Origin: an uncultured Alphaproteobacteria bacterium
Lineage (GTDB): Bacteria > Pseudomonadota > Alphaproteobacteria > Micropepsales > Micropepsaceae
Assembly (NCBI GenBank): GCA_902826695.1
Contig: CADEFU010000008.1
Coordinates: 1-64,000 of the forward strand
Reading direction: 5' to 3'
Length of the DNA: 64,000 nucleotides
In this document: positions 35,585 to 44,901 of the stretch, in pieces
Layout: each line of letters begins with the position of its first letter
How positions within the stretch are numbered: position 1 is the stretch's first letter
Translations under genes and position numbers: made by a program
Notes under the pieces: generated by a model
Database searches by the model: none
Seen by the model: the letters and a program-made list of their open reading frames with translations, nothing else
Told to the model about the DNA's origin: nothing

Positions 35585-35923
35585 ATGCACAAGCGACTTC
35601 TTGTTTCTCTCGGCGTTCTGATCGCGGCCGGTTCGGCGGCATGGGCGGCGGGCGGCGGCGCGGACTATGACGGCGATGGCCGGATCAGCCGCGAGGAATT
35701 CCGCAACCAGGCCGCGCGTTCTGCGTTTGCTGCGGATAAGAACAGCAACGGCGTGGTCGAAGAGAGCGAGTTGAAGCTCTCGGCCGAACAGAAGAAAGCG
35801 CTCGATTCGAATGGCGACGGGAAGGTTTCGGTCGAAGAGCTGCAGGCAGGGCAGGTGTCGGGCTTCGGCGAACTCGACAAGAACGGCGACGGCTTCCTCG
35901 ACGCGGGTGAGATGAAGGGTTGA
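35585..35923 (+). CDS. Exported EF-hand protein
   Basis: A 112-residue protein with a signal peptide (residues 1-21, ending AWA). Four EF-hand-like loops follow: DYDGDGRISREEF, DKNSNGVVEESEL, DSNGDGKVSVEEL and DKNGDGFLDAGEM. All have the D-x-D/N-x-D/N-G pattern with a Glu at the twelfth position or nearby, so up to four Ca ions could bind. Probably periplasmic. The stop overlaps the TTG start of the next gene. The gene is divergent from the DUF3011 gene, about 110 bp apart. Confidence 0.85.
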   Translation: MHKRLLVSLGVLIAAGSAAWAAGGGADYDGDGRISREEFRNQAARSAFAADKNSNGVVEESELKLSAEQKKALDSNGDGKVSVEELQAGQVSGFGELDKNGDGFLDAGEMKG

Positions 35924-36348
35924 CGCTTCATCTGATCAAACTTTGTGTTGGCGTGGACTCGATCGAGGATTTGCGCGAGTGGCAGACGGAGCGGCTCGCG
36001 CAATTGAAGAAGCGCGGGCAGAAGCTTGAGCTGAAGCACACAACGCGGATGGTACCGAAGCGGCGGGAGGAGCTTCTCGACGGCGGATCGCTCTATTGGG
36101 TGATCAAAGGGTACATGTACGTTCGTCAGCCGTTGATCGACATTCGGCCGTTCGTGGACAAGGAAGGCGTCTCGCGGTGCCATCTCGTCTATGACAAGGA
36201 GATGGTTTTGGTCGCGCCACGTCCGCGGCGGGCATTCCAGGGATGGCGGTATCTTGTGGCCAAGGAGGCCCCGCCCGACGTGGGCAAGGCGGGTAAGGGC
36301 CTGCCCGAAAAGCTGCAGCGTGAGTTGGCGGAGTTGGGGTTGTTGTGA
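35920..36348 (+). CDS. DUF1489 family protein
   Basis: A 142-residue protein of the alphaproteobacterial DUF1489 family: LHLIKLCVGVDSIEDLREWQ at the start, a Lys/Arg-rich HTTRMVPKRREELLDGGS segment, and SLYWVIKGYMYVRQPLIDI, all characteristic. It is cytosolic and of unknown function. The start codon is TTG overlapping the EF-hand stop (TTGA at 35920-35923), which argues for coupling. Its own stop overlaps the GTG start of the next gene, so three genes are chained. Confidence 0.85.
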   Translation: MTLHLIKLCVGVDSIEDLREWQTERLAQLKKRGQKLELKHTTRMVPKRREELLDGGSLYWVIKGYMYVRQPLIDIRPFVDKEGVSRCHLVYDKEMVLVAPRPRRAFQGWRYLVAKEAPPDVGKAGKGLPEKLQRELAELGLL

Positions 36349-37091
36349 AAGCTCCGATTGCGGCTGCCTTGCTTTTGGCTTGCGCGGCCGTTGCTCAGGC
36401 CGACGCCAAGCGCTCGGTGTGCTTCATCGGCCCGGTGCTTCTCGAAGGCGTGAAGGATGGGGCTTGCGTTGCGGACGAACGCGAACGCAAACGGTGGCTG
36501 TCCAAGACCGTGGTCGACTTCGATCGTAAGGCCGTCCCCCTCGTCATGCGGGCGGAGCGCAACGCAAAAGACACGATCACGGTTTCAACATGCGGTAAGT
36601 GGCTCAAAGCGGAGGCGCGCAATCGTGTTGCGGTTAGCGCGCAGGATCGCGGGCGGGAGAAATACTATCAACGCGCGTGCCTCACACTCGATCGGATGAA
36701 GTTTGCAGGGCCGTCGCGCGGGACGCATTTGGCGGCCGGCGGCAAGGACTTGTTGAAGGTGGATCTTGTCCCGTCGCGCTTGCTGGAGCAGGCGGGAATC
36801 AAAGGGCCGTTGCCGTTGCCAGGGGCTACCGTCGGCGGCCTGTCGAAGGCAGGCGAGCTTGTGCTGCGCGACCGGAAGACGGGGATGATGGAGGTCACGT
36901 GGCGCAATGCCGACCTCGTGCTCAACCCGGCGGCGCGCGGCGACTTCGATCACGACGGAATCGAAGACCTCGCGGTCGCGATGGAGGTCGTCACGCGCGG
37001 TTCGAAGCGGCGCGGCACGATGATCGTGTTTCTGACGCGGCGCAAAGCGGGCGGCGATCTTGAGGTGATGTACCCAAAAGCGCGCAATTAG
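36345..37091 (+). CDS. Exported protein of unknown function
   Basis: A 248-residue protein starting at GTG (GTGA overlap with the DUF1489 stop). The first 20 residues, KAPIAAALLLACAAVAQADA, form a signal peptide. The rest is basic and contains a DFDHDGIEDLAVAM segment, an FG-GAP/dockerin-like Asp-rich loop that may bind calcium, as in the EF-hand neighbour two genes upstream. Two cysteine pairs may be disulfide-bonded. I do not recognise the family. It overlaps the convergent sulfatase gene by four bases. Confidence 0.65.
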   Translation: MKAPIAAALLLACAAVAQADAKRSVCFIGPVLLEGVKDGACVADERERKRWLSKTVVDFDRKAVPLVMRAERNAKDTITVSTCGKWLKAEARNRVAVSAQDRGREKYYQRACLTLDRMKFAGPSRGTHLAAGGKDLLKVDLVPSRLLEQAGIKGPLPLPGATVGGLSKAGELVLRDRKTGMMEVTWRNADLVLNPAARGDFDHDGIEDLAVAMEVVTRGSKRRGTMIVFLTRRKAGGDLEVMYPKARN

Positions 37092-38617
37092 CTCGCCGGT
37101 TGGCCCAACACTTTTTTCGGCGGGAAGCGTTTGAACGTACCGAGGTGGCTGCGGATGCCGCTTTGGAAGACGTCAACGTAGGTCAATTTTCGCGTCATAT
37201 AATTGTGCGTCTCTTTGGGGTCGAGCCAGAGATTGTAGAGGCGCGCATAGGGGTAGCGTTCGAGGGTGCCGGTGAAGCCGCCGGGACCGGCGTGGCCCGC
37301 GTCATCGTCGCTGGTCGCGGTCAGGACCATTTTGTATTCGCCGCAGCGCAAGGCCGAGAAATTCGTCGTCAGCCAATAGTAGTGGAACTTGCGGTTCGAA
37401 TGGCCGCCCGGCGCGAGCAGGAACGACGTCTGATCGACGCCGTCGATGTAGCGGTCGGTCGGCAGGCGTCCTGGTTCGCCGCACAGGCCCAAGGCGGTCG
37501 GCATGACGTCGTTGAAATCGAAGATGCCGTCGCTTTGCTGGCCGGGTTCGATCGTGCCTTGCCACATCATGAGGCCGGGGACACGAACGCCGCCTTCCCA
37601 AGTGGAGCCCTTCGCGCAGCGGAACGGCGTGAAGGCCGAGTCGGGCCACGTTTCCATGTGCGGACCGTTGTCGGAAGATATGAAGATCAGCGTGTCCTCG
37701 AGTTGTCCGGTCTCGCGCAGCGTTTCGACGAGCCGCCCGATGATGGCGTCCATCTCGAGGATCGTGTCCTTGTAGGGATGGCGGGCGGGCGATTGACCCA
37801 AGAACTTCTCGTGCGGGTAGTTGTCGAAGTGCGCGCCGCGGGTGCAGTGGTAGAGAAGCCAGGGCTCGTCCTTCTTTGCCATCCCCTTGATGAAGTCCGT
37901 CGAGTATTGGCACCATTTTTCGTCGAGCAGCGAAAGCACGGGGATCGTGACCTCCTCAACGTTCGTTGCCTCTTGCCCGCGCTTGGCGTGCACGAAGCAA
38001 CGGTTGAACGGCATGTTCTCGACCCACTTCGTGCGCGCTTCGGAGTAGACGATCTCCGGGAAGTAATGCGGGTCGCGCCATTCGGAGTACATGTCGGAGA
38101 CGGAGAGGAAGCCGTAGAAGTCGTCGAAGCCGACGTTCTGCGGTTGCGAGGCGGCGTTCTCGCCGACGTGCCATTTGCCGACGGCCTGTGTGACGTAACC
38201 GGCGGCCGAGAGCAACTGAGGCATCGTCACCTCGCCTTGCAGACCACCCGCTTCGCCGTACATCGGCGGGCGGTGCAGGCCGTGGCGATTCGGGACGCGG
38301 CCGGTCAAGAGCGTTGCGCGCGAGGGGGAACAGCTGGGCTCGGAATAGCATGAGGTGAGCTGCAGGCCGTTGCGCGCGATCTTGTCGAAGTTCGGTGTCG
38401 GCGCGCCGACGGCGACGCCGCCGCCGTAGCAGCCGAAGTCGCCCCAGCCGACATCGTCCATCAAGAAAACGAGGATGTTCGGGCGCTTCTTGCGGCGGTT
38501 TTTGTGGGCTGTCAGACGCGCGGCCGCTTCCTTGATTTGACCGGCGTGCTCGAAGGCGGGTTCGAGATTGGGCGCCTTGGCCACGGTTGCGGTTGCGATT
38601 GCATCGAAGCTTTGCAT
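37088..38617 (-). CDS. Arylsulfatase-type sulfatase
   Basis: A 509-residue type I sulfatase. After an N-terminal extension of about 45 residues comes RPNILVFLMDDVGWGDFG, the metal-binding Asp pair, and CSPSRATLLTGR with Cys96 as the residue to be converted to formylglycine (C-x-P-S-R). SSDNGPHMETWPDS and related His/Asp residues complete the Ca and sulfate site. It hydrolyses sulfate esters. Unlike most arylsulfatases it has no signal peptide at this start, so it may act in the cytoplasm or the start may be misjudged. It lies far from the sulfotransferase and is not linked to it by context. Confidence 0.88.
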   Translation of the reverse strand: MQSFDAIATATVAKAPNLEPAFEHAGQIKEAAARLTAHKNRRKKRPNILVFLMDDVGWGDFGCYGGGVAVGAPTPNFDKIARNGLQLTSCYSEPSCSPSRATLLTGRVPNRHGLHRPPMYGEAGGLQGEVTMPQLLSAAGYVTQAVGKWHVGENAASQPQNVGFDDFYGFLSVSDMYSEWRDPHYFPEIVYSEARTKWVENMPFNRCFVHAKRGQEATNVEEVTIPVLSLLDEKWCQYSTDFIKGMAKKDEPWLLYHCTRGAHFDNYPHEKFLGQSPARHPYKDTILEMDAIIGRLVETLRETGQLEDTLIFISSDNGPHMETWPDSAFTPFRCAKGSTWEGGVRVPGLMMWQGTIEPGQQSDGIFDFNDVMPTALGLCGEPGRLPTDRYIDGVDQTSFLLAPGGHSNRKFHYYWLTTNFSALRCGEYKMVLTATSDDDAGHAGPGGFTGTLERYPYARLYNLWLDPKETHNYMTRKLTYVDVFQSGIRSHLGTFKRFPPKKVLGQPAS

Positions 38618-38674
38618 TGTGTCTATCCTCAGCGCCTTGCGCTTTCGTTATGGCAGAGGATAGCGAGCTTGGCG

Positions 38675-39190
38675 ATGACCGTTCCCGTGATCGAAACCGC
38701 GCGATTGATCTTGCGAGGGCATAGGCTCGACGACTTCGAGAGTGTCGCCTCGATGTGGGCGGATCCGGGGGTGACGCGCTTCATTGGGGGCCGGACGTCG
38801 ACGCGCGAGGAAAGCTGGGCGCGGCTGATGCGTTACGCCGGGCATTGGGCTTTGCTCGGCTACGGTTATTGGGCGGTTGAGGTGAAGGGCGAGGGGCGGC
38901 ACATCGGCGACGTCGGCTTCGCCGATTGGAAACGCGAGATCACGCCGTCTCTCGACGGGATGCCGGAGAGCGGCTGGGCGTTCGTGCCCGCAGCGCATGG
39001 CCGGGGCATTGCGACGGAGGCGGTTGCGGCCGCGCTCGCCTGGGGTGACCTGCACTTTGGGGGCAAGACCACCACCTGCATCATCGGGCCGGACAACACC
39101 GCCTCGATTCGGGTTGCAGAGAAGTGCGGTTACCGCGAGTTCTGCCGGGGGGATTTCAAAGGGGCGCCGACCGTACAGTTTCGGCGCTAA
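38675..39190 (+). CDS. GNAT family N-acetyltransferase (RimJ/RimL-like)
   Basis: A 171-residue acetyl-CoA-dependent acetyltransferase. It begins PVIETARLILRGHRLDDFES, the RimJ/RimL opening, and has GWAFVPAAHGRGIATEAVAAAL, the acetyl-CoA pyrophosphate loop (R/Q-x-x-G-x-G/A), followed by NTASIRVAEKCGYRE, the usual C-terminal motif. The acceptor amine is unknown. I prefer ATG 38675 because the homologous part begins there. It is divergent from the sulfatase gene. Confidence 0.88.
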   Translation: MTVPVIETARLILRGHRLDDFESVASMWADPGVTRFIGGRTSTREESWARLMRYAGHWALLGYGYWAVEVKGEGRHIGDVGFADWKREITPSLDGMPESGWAFVPAAHGRGIATEAVAAALAWGDLHFGGKTTTCIIGPDNTASIRVAEKCGYREFCRGDFKGAPTVQFRR

Positions 39191-39235
39191 AGGCACCTTG
39201 CGCGGGCCCCCTCGGCCGTAGGATTGTCCGGCCCC

Positions 39236-42200
39236 ATGAGGGACCACCCGGCGCGCGCTGAGATGGCGCGGCTATTCTTGGCGGATGAGACTGACGTTGT
39301 GAACGCGCTATTGCCGCGGGCACGGCTCAGTGCGGCTGAGGCGCAAGCGACCGAGCAAATAGCCCGCGATCTGGTACAGCGCGTTAGGGCGCAGCGGCGG
39401 CGCGGCGGACTTGATGCCTTCCTGCAAGAGTATGCGCTCTCGACGGAAGAGGGCGTTGTTCTGATGTGTCTGGCGGAGGCTCTGCTTCGCGTGCCGGATG
39501 CGGAGACGCAGGACAAGCTTATCAAGGACAAGATCGGCTCGGCGAACTGGAATAAGCATCTGGGGCAGTCGTCGTCGCTGTTCGTGAACGCATCGACTTT
39601 CGCGTTGATGCTGACCGGGCATGTGGTGAAGCTCGATCGCGGGGCTCAGGATTGGACCTCGATCTTCGGGCGGCTCGTGCAGCGCTCGGGTGAACCCGTC
39701 ATCCGGCAGGCGACGTTGGCGTCGATGCGGATCATGGGCGGGCAATTCGTGCTCGGGCGCACGATCGGCGAGGCATTCGATCGCGGGGCGGAGGCGGCGC
39801 GTGCCGGCTATCGCTTTTCGTTCGACATGCTCGGCGAAGCGGCGATGACGCATGACGATGCCGAGCGATATGCGCGCGCCTATGCGGATGCGATTTCGGC
39901 GATCGCCGAGTACGAGAGCGGACGCGCGGGCAGCGTGTTCACGCGCAATTCGATTTCGGTAAAACTGTCGGCTATCCACCCGCGGCTCGAGTATGTGAAG
40001 CGCGAGCGGGTCATGGCCGAGCTTCTGCCGCGGTTGTTGCCACTCTGCCGGGCGGCGCGCGATGCGGGGATCGGGTTCACGATGGACGCCGAGGAGGCGG
40101 ACCGGCTCGATCTGCATCTGGACATCTTCGCGGCGGTCAGTGCGGACGCCTCACTCAAAGGGTGGAATGGGCTGGGCTTGGCGGTGCAGGCCTACCAGAA
40201 GCGTGCGCCGGCGGTGATCGATTGGCTGGCAGCACTTTCGCGCGAGCATCAGCGGCGAATTCCGGTGCGACTGGTCAAGGGCGCGTACTGGGACAGCGAG
40301 ATCAAGCGAGCGCAGGAGCTCGGCGTTGACGGCTATCCAGTCTTCACCCGCAAGGCTTCAACCGACGTGTCCTATCTCGCGTGCGCGCGGCAGTTGCTTG
40401 GCGATGCGCAGGCGTTTTTCCCGATGTTCGCGACCCACAACGCGCACACTCTGGCGGCGGTGAAGACGCTCGCCGGCAATCGCGACGACTATGAGTTTCA
40501 ACGGCTGCACGGGATGGGCGAGGAGCTGTACGACGAAGCGGTCGGCGGCGATAAGCTCGGTGTGCAGTGCCGCATCTATGCGCCGGTTGGAGCGCATGAG
40601 GATTTGCTCGCCTATCTCGTGCGGCGTTTGCTTGAGAACGGCGCGAATACGTCTTTCGTCAATCGTTTGGCCGATGATGAAGCGCCGATTGCGGCGATCA
40701 TCGCCGACCCCGTTATGCAGGTCGAAGCCATGACAACAAAATCGCATCCACGCATCCCGCTTCCCGCCGATCTGTTCGGCGACCGCAAGAACTCGCACGG
40801 CGTCCTTCTTGCCGATCCCGCAAGGGCCGAGCCATTGATGAAGGCGGTTGCCGCGGCCGTCGCGCAGCCGCTGGATGCGCGGCCGATCGTGAGCGGCGCG
40901 CCGAAGGACGGGAAGGTGCGAGACGTGTTCGATCCTTCGCTGCGGTCGCGGCGAATCGGGTCGGTCGTCGAGGCGTCGCAGATCTTGGCTGCGCAAGCCG
41001 CCGCTGCTGCACGGGCGGCGCAGTTCGATTGGGATGCGCTGGGTGGGGCGAAGCGAGCGGATATCTTGATGCGGGCAGCCGATCTGTTCGAGCGCGATGC
41101 GGCGCTGCTGATCGGTCTGTGCGTGCGCGAGGCCGGCAAGACGATCGCGAACGGGCTTGCCGATGTGCGCGAGGCAATCGACTTTCTGCGCTACTACGCC
41201 AATCTGGCGCGTGAGGATTTTGCGGCGCCGAAGGTTCTGCCTGGGCCGACAGGCGAGCGGAACGAGCTGTCGCTGCATGGGCGCGGCGTGTTTGCTTGCA
41301 TTTCGCCTTGGAACTTTCCGGTTGCGATTTTTGCGGGTCAGATCGCGGGTGCGCTGGCGGCAGGCAATGCCGTCGTTGCCAAGCCCGCTGAGCAGACGCC
41401 GCTGACGGCATTTGCGGCGACGCGGCTGTTCCACGAAGCGGGTGTGCCCGCGGATGTGCTGCATCTTTTGCCGGGCGACGGCGCGGAAGTTGGCGGCGCG
41501 CTGGTGCGCGATGCAAGCGTCACAGGTGTAGCGTTTACGGGCGGCACGGACACGGCACGGCTGATCAATCTGTCGCTCGCCGAACGGCGCGGACCTATTC
41601 CGCCGTTCATTGCGGAGACCGGTGGCCTCAACGCGATGATCGCGGATTCGACGGCGCTGCCCGAGCAGTTGGTGCGCGATGCGGTCATGTCGGCTTTCGA
41701 CAGCGCCGGCCAGCGGTGCTCTGCGTTGCGCGTGCTGTTCTTGCAGTCGGACATCGCGCCGAAGGTGTTGAAGTTGCTTGGCGGAGCAATGGCGGAGCTC
41801 AAAATCGGCGATCCGATGAAGCTCGACACCGACATCGGGCCGGTGATCGACGGTGACGCACTCGCGGTGCTTGAGGGTCATGCGAAGCATATGAGCCGCG
41901 ACGGGCGGCTGGTTGCGGAAGCCTCGCTGTCGGGTGAGACGAAGGACGGGTTCTTCTTCGCGCCGCGTGCGTTCGAGATCGACTCCATCTCGCAGCTTCA
42001 GCGCGAGGTGTTCGGACCGATCCTGCACGTCGTGCGGTTCGAGGCGAACGCGCTCGACAAGGTGTGCGATGCGATCAATGCGACAGGCTACGGGCTGACG
42101 CTCGGCGTACATACACGCATTCAGGACACCGCCGATTTAGTCCGTGCACGCGCACGGGTCGGCAATCTCTATGTGAACCGCAACCAGATCGGTGCGGTCG

Positions 42201-42364
42201 TCGGCGTGCAGCCCTTCGGCGGCGAGGGACTTTCGGGGACGGGACCAAAAGCGGGCGGACCGTATTATTTGCACCGCTTTGCCGTGGAGCGGACCGCCTG
42301 CACGAATACGACTGCGGCGGGAGGCAATGCTAGCCTGCTTTCGCTCGGCGAATCAGCGCCGTGA
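39236..42364 (+). CDS. putA: Bifunctional proline dehydrogenase / P5C dehydrogenase
   Basis: A 1042-residue PutA that oxidises proline to glutamate in two coupled steps with FAD and NAD. Residues to about 470 form the alpha-helical N-terminal region and the proline dehydrogenase barrel, with RIPVRLVKGAYWDSEIKRAQ and FTRKASTDVSYLACARQLL. The second half is an aldehyde dehydrogenase: ISPWNFPVAIFAGQIAGALA, ETGGLNAM with Glu794, and AGQRCSALRVL with nucleophile Cys828. The ribbon-helix-helix DNA-binding domain of the longer E. coli type is absent, so it should not repress its own gene. The ATG at 39236 is preferred to a TTG at 39224. The gene is followed closely by mipZ. Confidence 0.95.
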   Translation: MRDHPARAEMARLFLADETDVVNALLPRARLSAAEAQATEQIARDLVQRVRAQRRRGGLDAFLQEYALSTEEGVVLMCLAEALLRVPDAETQDKLIKDKIGSANWNKHLGQSSSLFVNASTFALMLTGHVVKLDRGAQDWTSIFGRLVQRSGEPVIRQATLASMRIMGGQFVLGRTIGEAFDRGAEAARAGYRFSFDMLGEAAMTHDDAERYARAYADAISAIAEYESGRAGSVFTRNSISVKLSAIHPRLEYVKRERVMAELLPRLLPLCRAARDAGIGFTMDAEEADRLDLHLDIFAAVSADASLKGWNGLGLAVQAYQKRAPAVIDWLAALSREHQRRIPVRLVKGAYWDSEIKRAQELGVDGYPVFTRKASTDVSYLACARQLLGDAQAFFPMFATHNAHTLAAVKTLAGNRDDYEFQRLHGMGEELYDEAVGGDKLGVQCRIYAPVGAHEDLLAYLVRRLLENGANTSFVNRLADDEAPIAAIIADPVMQVEAMTTKSHPRIPLPADLFGDRKNSHGVLLADPARAEPLMKAVAAAVAQPLDARPIVSGAPKDGKVRDVFDPSLRSRRIGSVVEASQILAAQAAAAARAAQFDWDALGGAKRADILMRAADLFERDAALLIGLCVREAGKTIANGLADVREAIDFLRYYANLAREDFAAPKVLPGPTGERNELSLHGRGVFACISPWNFPVAIFAGQIAGALAAGNAVVAKPAEQTPLTAFAATRLFHEAGVPADVLHLLPGDGAEVGGALVRDASVTGVAFTGGTDTARLINLSLAERRGPIPPFIAETGGLNAMIADSTALPEQLVRDAVMSAFDSAGQRCSALRVLFLQSDIAPKVLKLLGGAMAELKIGDPMKLDTDIGPVIDGDALAVLEGHAKHMSRDGRLVAEASLSGETKDGFFFAPRAFEIDSISQLQREVFGPILHVVRFEANALDKVCDAINATGYGLTLGVHTRIQDTADLVRARARVGNLYVNRNQIGAVVGVQPFGGEGLSGTGPKAGGPYYLHRFAVERTACTNTTAAGGNASLLSLGESAP

Positions 42365-42376
42365 GCGAGGGTGCGC

Positions 42377-43207
42377 ATGGCCGGAATTCCGGCACCGTTG
42401 GTCGTCGTCGGTAACGAGAAGGGCGGGTCGGGGAAGACGACCGTCGCCATACATCTCATTGCGGGCGCGATGAGTGCGGGCCTGCGTGTGGGCGGGATCG
42501 ACCTCGATCACCGGCAGAAGAGCTTTTCGCATTTCTTCGAGAACCGGGCGCGTTGGGCGGAGCGGGCGGGCAAAGACTATCCGCTACCGAGAATCGCGCC
42601 GGTTCACGCGTCGGAGCGCGAGACGAAGTCGCTGGCTGAGGGCGAGGATGCGCGGCGGCTCGCCTCGGCGGTGACCGAGCTTTCGGCGGAATGCGATCTC
42701 ATCGTGGTCGATTGTCCGGGTGCCGACACGGCTTTGGGCCGCGCAGCGCATGCGAGCGCTTCGATCATCGTGACGCCGATGAACGATAGTTTCGTCGATT
42801 TCGATTTGCTTGCCGGAGTCGATCCCGAGACCTATGAGGCGAAGGCGCCGTCGGTCTATGCCGAGTTCGTGTGGGAGAGCCGCAAGCGGCACATGATCGA
42901 GAGGCGAAAGACGATCGACTGGCTTGTCGTGCGCAATCGAATGGGGAACATCGAGACTCGCAATCAGCGGCGCGTTACGGAGGCGTTGACGAAGCTCTCG
43001 CAGAGGATCGGTTTCCGCCTAGCGCCGGGACTGAGCGAGCGGGTGATCTATCGCGAGCTGTTTCCCAAGGGCCTCACGGTGCTTGACCTCATCGAGGGCA
43101 AGACCAAGGGGATCACGATGGGGCAGATCGCGGCGCGCGCCGAGGTGCGGGCGCTGCTGGCGGCGCTGCGTTTGCCGCAATTCTCAAAAGTAGCTGTTGC
43201 GGTCTAG
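42377..43207 (+). CDS. mipZ: Division-plane positioning ATPase MipZ
   Basis: A 276-residue ParA/MinD-type ATPase of the MipZ group. The deviant Walker A is VVVGNEKGGSGKTT (15-21 for KGGSGKT), DLDHRQKSFSHFFENR follows, VDCPGADTALGR is Walker B-like, and TPMNDSFVDFDLLAGVDP and PGLSERVIYRELFPKGLTVLDL are conserved MipZ segments. In Caulobacter MipZ forms polar gradients through ParB and inhibits FtsZ polymerisation, so midcell division follows chromosome segregation. GAGGG lies five bases before the ATG at 42377. It overlaps the convergent D,D-carboxypeptidase gene by four bases. Confidence 0.95.
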   Translation: MAGIPAPLVVVGNEKGGSGKTTVAIHLIAGAMSAGLRVGGIDLDHRQKSFSHFFENRARWAERAGKDYPLPRIAPVHASERETKSLAEGEDARRLASAVTELSAECDLIVVDCPGADTALGRAAHASASIIVTPMNDSFVDFDLLAGVDPETYEAKAPSVYAEFVWESRKRHMIERRKTIDWLVVRNRMGNIETRNQRRVTEALTKLSQRIGFRLAPGLSERVIYRELFPKGLTVLDLIEGKTKGITMGQIAARAEVRALLAALRLPQFSKVAVAV

Positions 43208-44637
43208 CGAACGGCGATCGGCAAAGTGGCGCGAGACGCCGCTTGGTCCCAAGCACCGTCGGTGACGACGAGGCAGGACGTGCCGCGCTTTTGCAGTTGC
43301 TTGCAGAGCGACTCCGCTTTCGACGGCGTGAATGAGCCGAAGCGGACGCGGAAGAAGGTTTCCCCGCGCACGTCGAGTTGGACGATCGCGCTCTTGGCCG
43401 TGCCGACCAGGTCGCGCTGATGCGTCGAGACGTCTTGGAGCTGCATTTCGGCCTTCTCGCGGGTCGAGTGGGCACCAACTTGAATGCCCCACAGGCCGGA
43501 CTGCATGACGGGGGCCGAGCGCACCGCATCGGCCGTATCGCCTTGGCCGACCTCGCGCGGGCTCGACGGGATGGCGGCCATCACAGGGGCGCTACCGTTG
43601 TTTGCGGGTGCTGCGGGTTTCGGCGCTGCCGGTGGTGCGGCGGCCACCTGCGCGTCAGGGCGGAACGCTGCGGCGCTTTCCTCAGCGGCGGCAGCTGAGG
43701 CCTCTTCGTCGTCAAGCACGAGTGGCGACATTGCCATGATCACGGGCGCTGGGCGGCCCAGACCTAGTCTTGTAAATTCGCTCTCAAGCAGCTCGGCGGA
43801 TTGAATGTCGCGGTCGCGCGCAGAGCGGCCGCCCATGACGACGGCGATGATGCGCGTGCCTTGGCGTGTGGCGGAGCTTGCCAGGTTGAAACCGGACATG
43901 CGGGTGTAGCCGGTCTTCAAGCCATCGGCGCCGTCGAAGAACTTCATCAGGTTGTTGTGGCCCTCGAAACTGCGGCCGTTCCAGTAGAAGCTCTGCAGGC
44001 GGAAATACGGGTAGAATTGCGGGAAATCCGTGATGAGGCGGCGGCTTAAGATCGAGAGGTCGAATGCGGTCGAGCGTTGGTTCTCATCGGGCAGACCGGA
44101 GGCGTTGACGAACGTCGTGTGAGCCATGCCCATCTCGCGCGCCTTTTGCGTCATGCGCGAGGCGAACGCCCATTCGGTGCCGGCAAGATGTTCGGCAACC
44201 ACGACGGCGACATCGTTCGCGGAGCGTACGACCAGCGCCTTGATCGCGTCTTCGGCCGATATTTGTTCACCCGCGTCGAGACCGAGCTTCGTGGGGTCTT
44301 GCGTCGTCGCGTAGGACGACGCAGTCAGCGGCGTCGAGAGCGTCATGTTTCCGCGCTGAATCTGCTCGAACAGCAGATAGAGCGTCATCATCTTCGTCAG
44401 TGAAGCGGGATAGCGCGTCTCAGCGGACATGCGCTCGTAGAGGATCTTGCCGCTGTTTGCTTCGATGACGATCGCGGCGAATTTCTCGACGTAAGGTTGG
44501 GGTGCCGTTACCACATGGCGGCGGTGCGAGGATTTCTTGCGTTTTCGCGCGTCAGCAGTATCGGCCGCGAGCATGGCGACAATCGCCACCATCACTACCG
44601 TTAAGAAAAACTTCCAAAGCTGACCGCTCCGAACCAT
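43204..44637 (-). CDS. D-alanyl-D-alanine carboxypeptidase with SPOR domain
   Basis: A 477-residue low-molecular-weight penicillin-binding protein. A signal peptide or anchor lies at residues 10-30. The catalytic triad motifs are SLTK (Ser79, Lys82), SAN (139-141) and KTG (241-243), as in PBP5/6 enzymes that remove the terminal D-Ala of the peptidoglycan stem peptide. An Ala/Pro-rich linker (about 310-390) leads to a C-terminal SPOR-like domain (GLWGIQVGAHSTREKAEMQL and onward), which binds denuded glycans at the septum. It is probably recruited to division sites, fitting its location beside mipZ. Lys/Arg-rich residues follow the signal sequence. Confidence 0.92.
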   Translation of the reverse strand: MVRSGQLWKFFLTVVMVAIVAMLAADTADARKRKKSSHRRHVVTAPQPYVEKFAAIVIEANSGKILYERMSAETRYPASLTKMMTLYLLFEQIQRGNMTLSTPLTASSYATTQDPTKLGLDAGEQISAEDAIKALVVRSANDVAVVVAEHLAGTEWAFASRMTQKAREMGMAHTTFVNASGLPDENQRSTAFDLSILSRRLITDFPQFYPYFRLQSFYWNGRSFEGHNNLMKFFDGADGLKTGYTRMSGFNLASSATRQGTRIIAVVMGGRSARDRDIQSAELLESEFTRLGLGRPAPVIMAMSPLVLDDEEASAAAAEESAAAFRPDAQVAAAPPAAPKPAAPANNGSAPVMAAIPSSPREVGQGDTADAVRSAPVMQSGLWGIQVGAHSTREKAEMQLQDVSTHQRDLVGTAKSAIVQLDVRGETFFRVRFGSFTPSKAESLCKQLQKRGTSCLVVTDGAWDQAASRATLPIAVR

Positions 44638-44901
44638 GATTGAGCCCGTTACAAAAGGTCAAACGCCACGGCGGAAGCGCCAGCAAGAAGCAGACCATTC
44701 ATGGGACCGCTCCTCCCCCGACACGACACCAACATGCCGAGTCTGTCAGATTTTTCCGCGTTGGAAAGTGTAAACATCGACATTCACCGCCGAAAACTGG
44801 CGCGTGACGGCGCGGATCAAAAAGGGGCCGTACGGCCAGAATCTTAGCCAAAGCATCGGCCCAGCGCGTTTACTTTAAGTTAACGCTATGGGCCGCCGTC
44901 A

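Noticed and set aside
40358-42112. A 584-codon open frame on the minus strand
   Set aside because: It is antisense to the well-supported PutA reading frame and has typical shadow composition.
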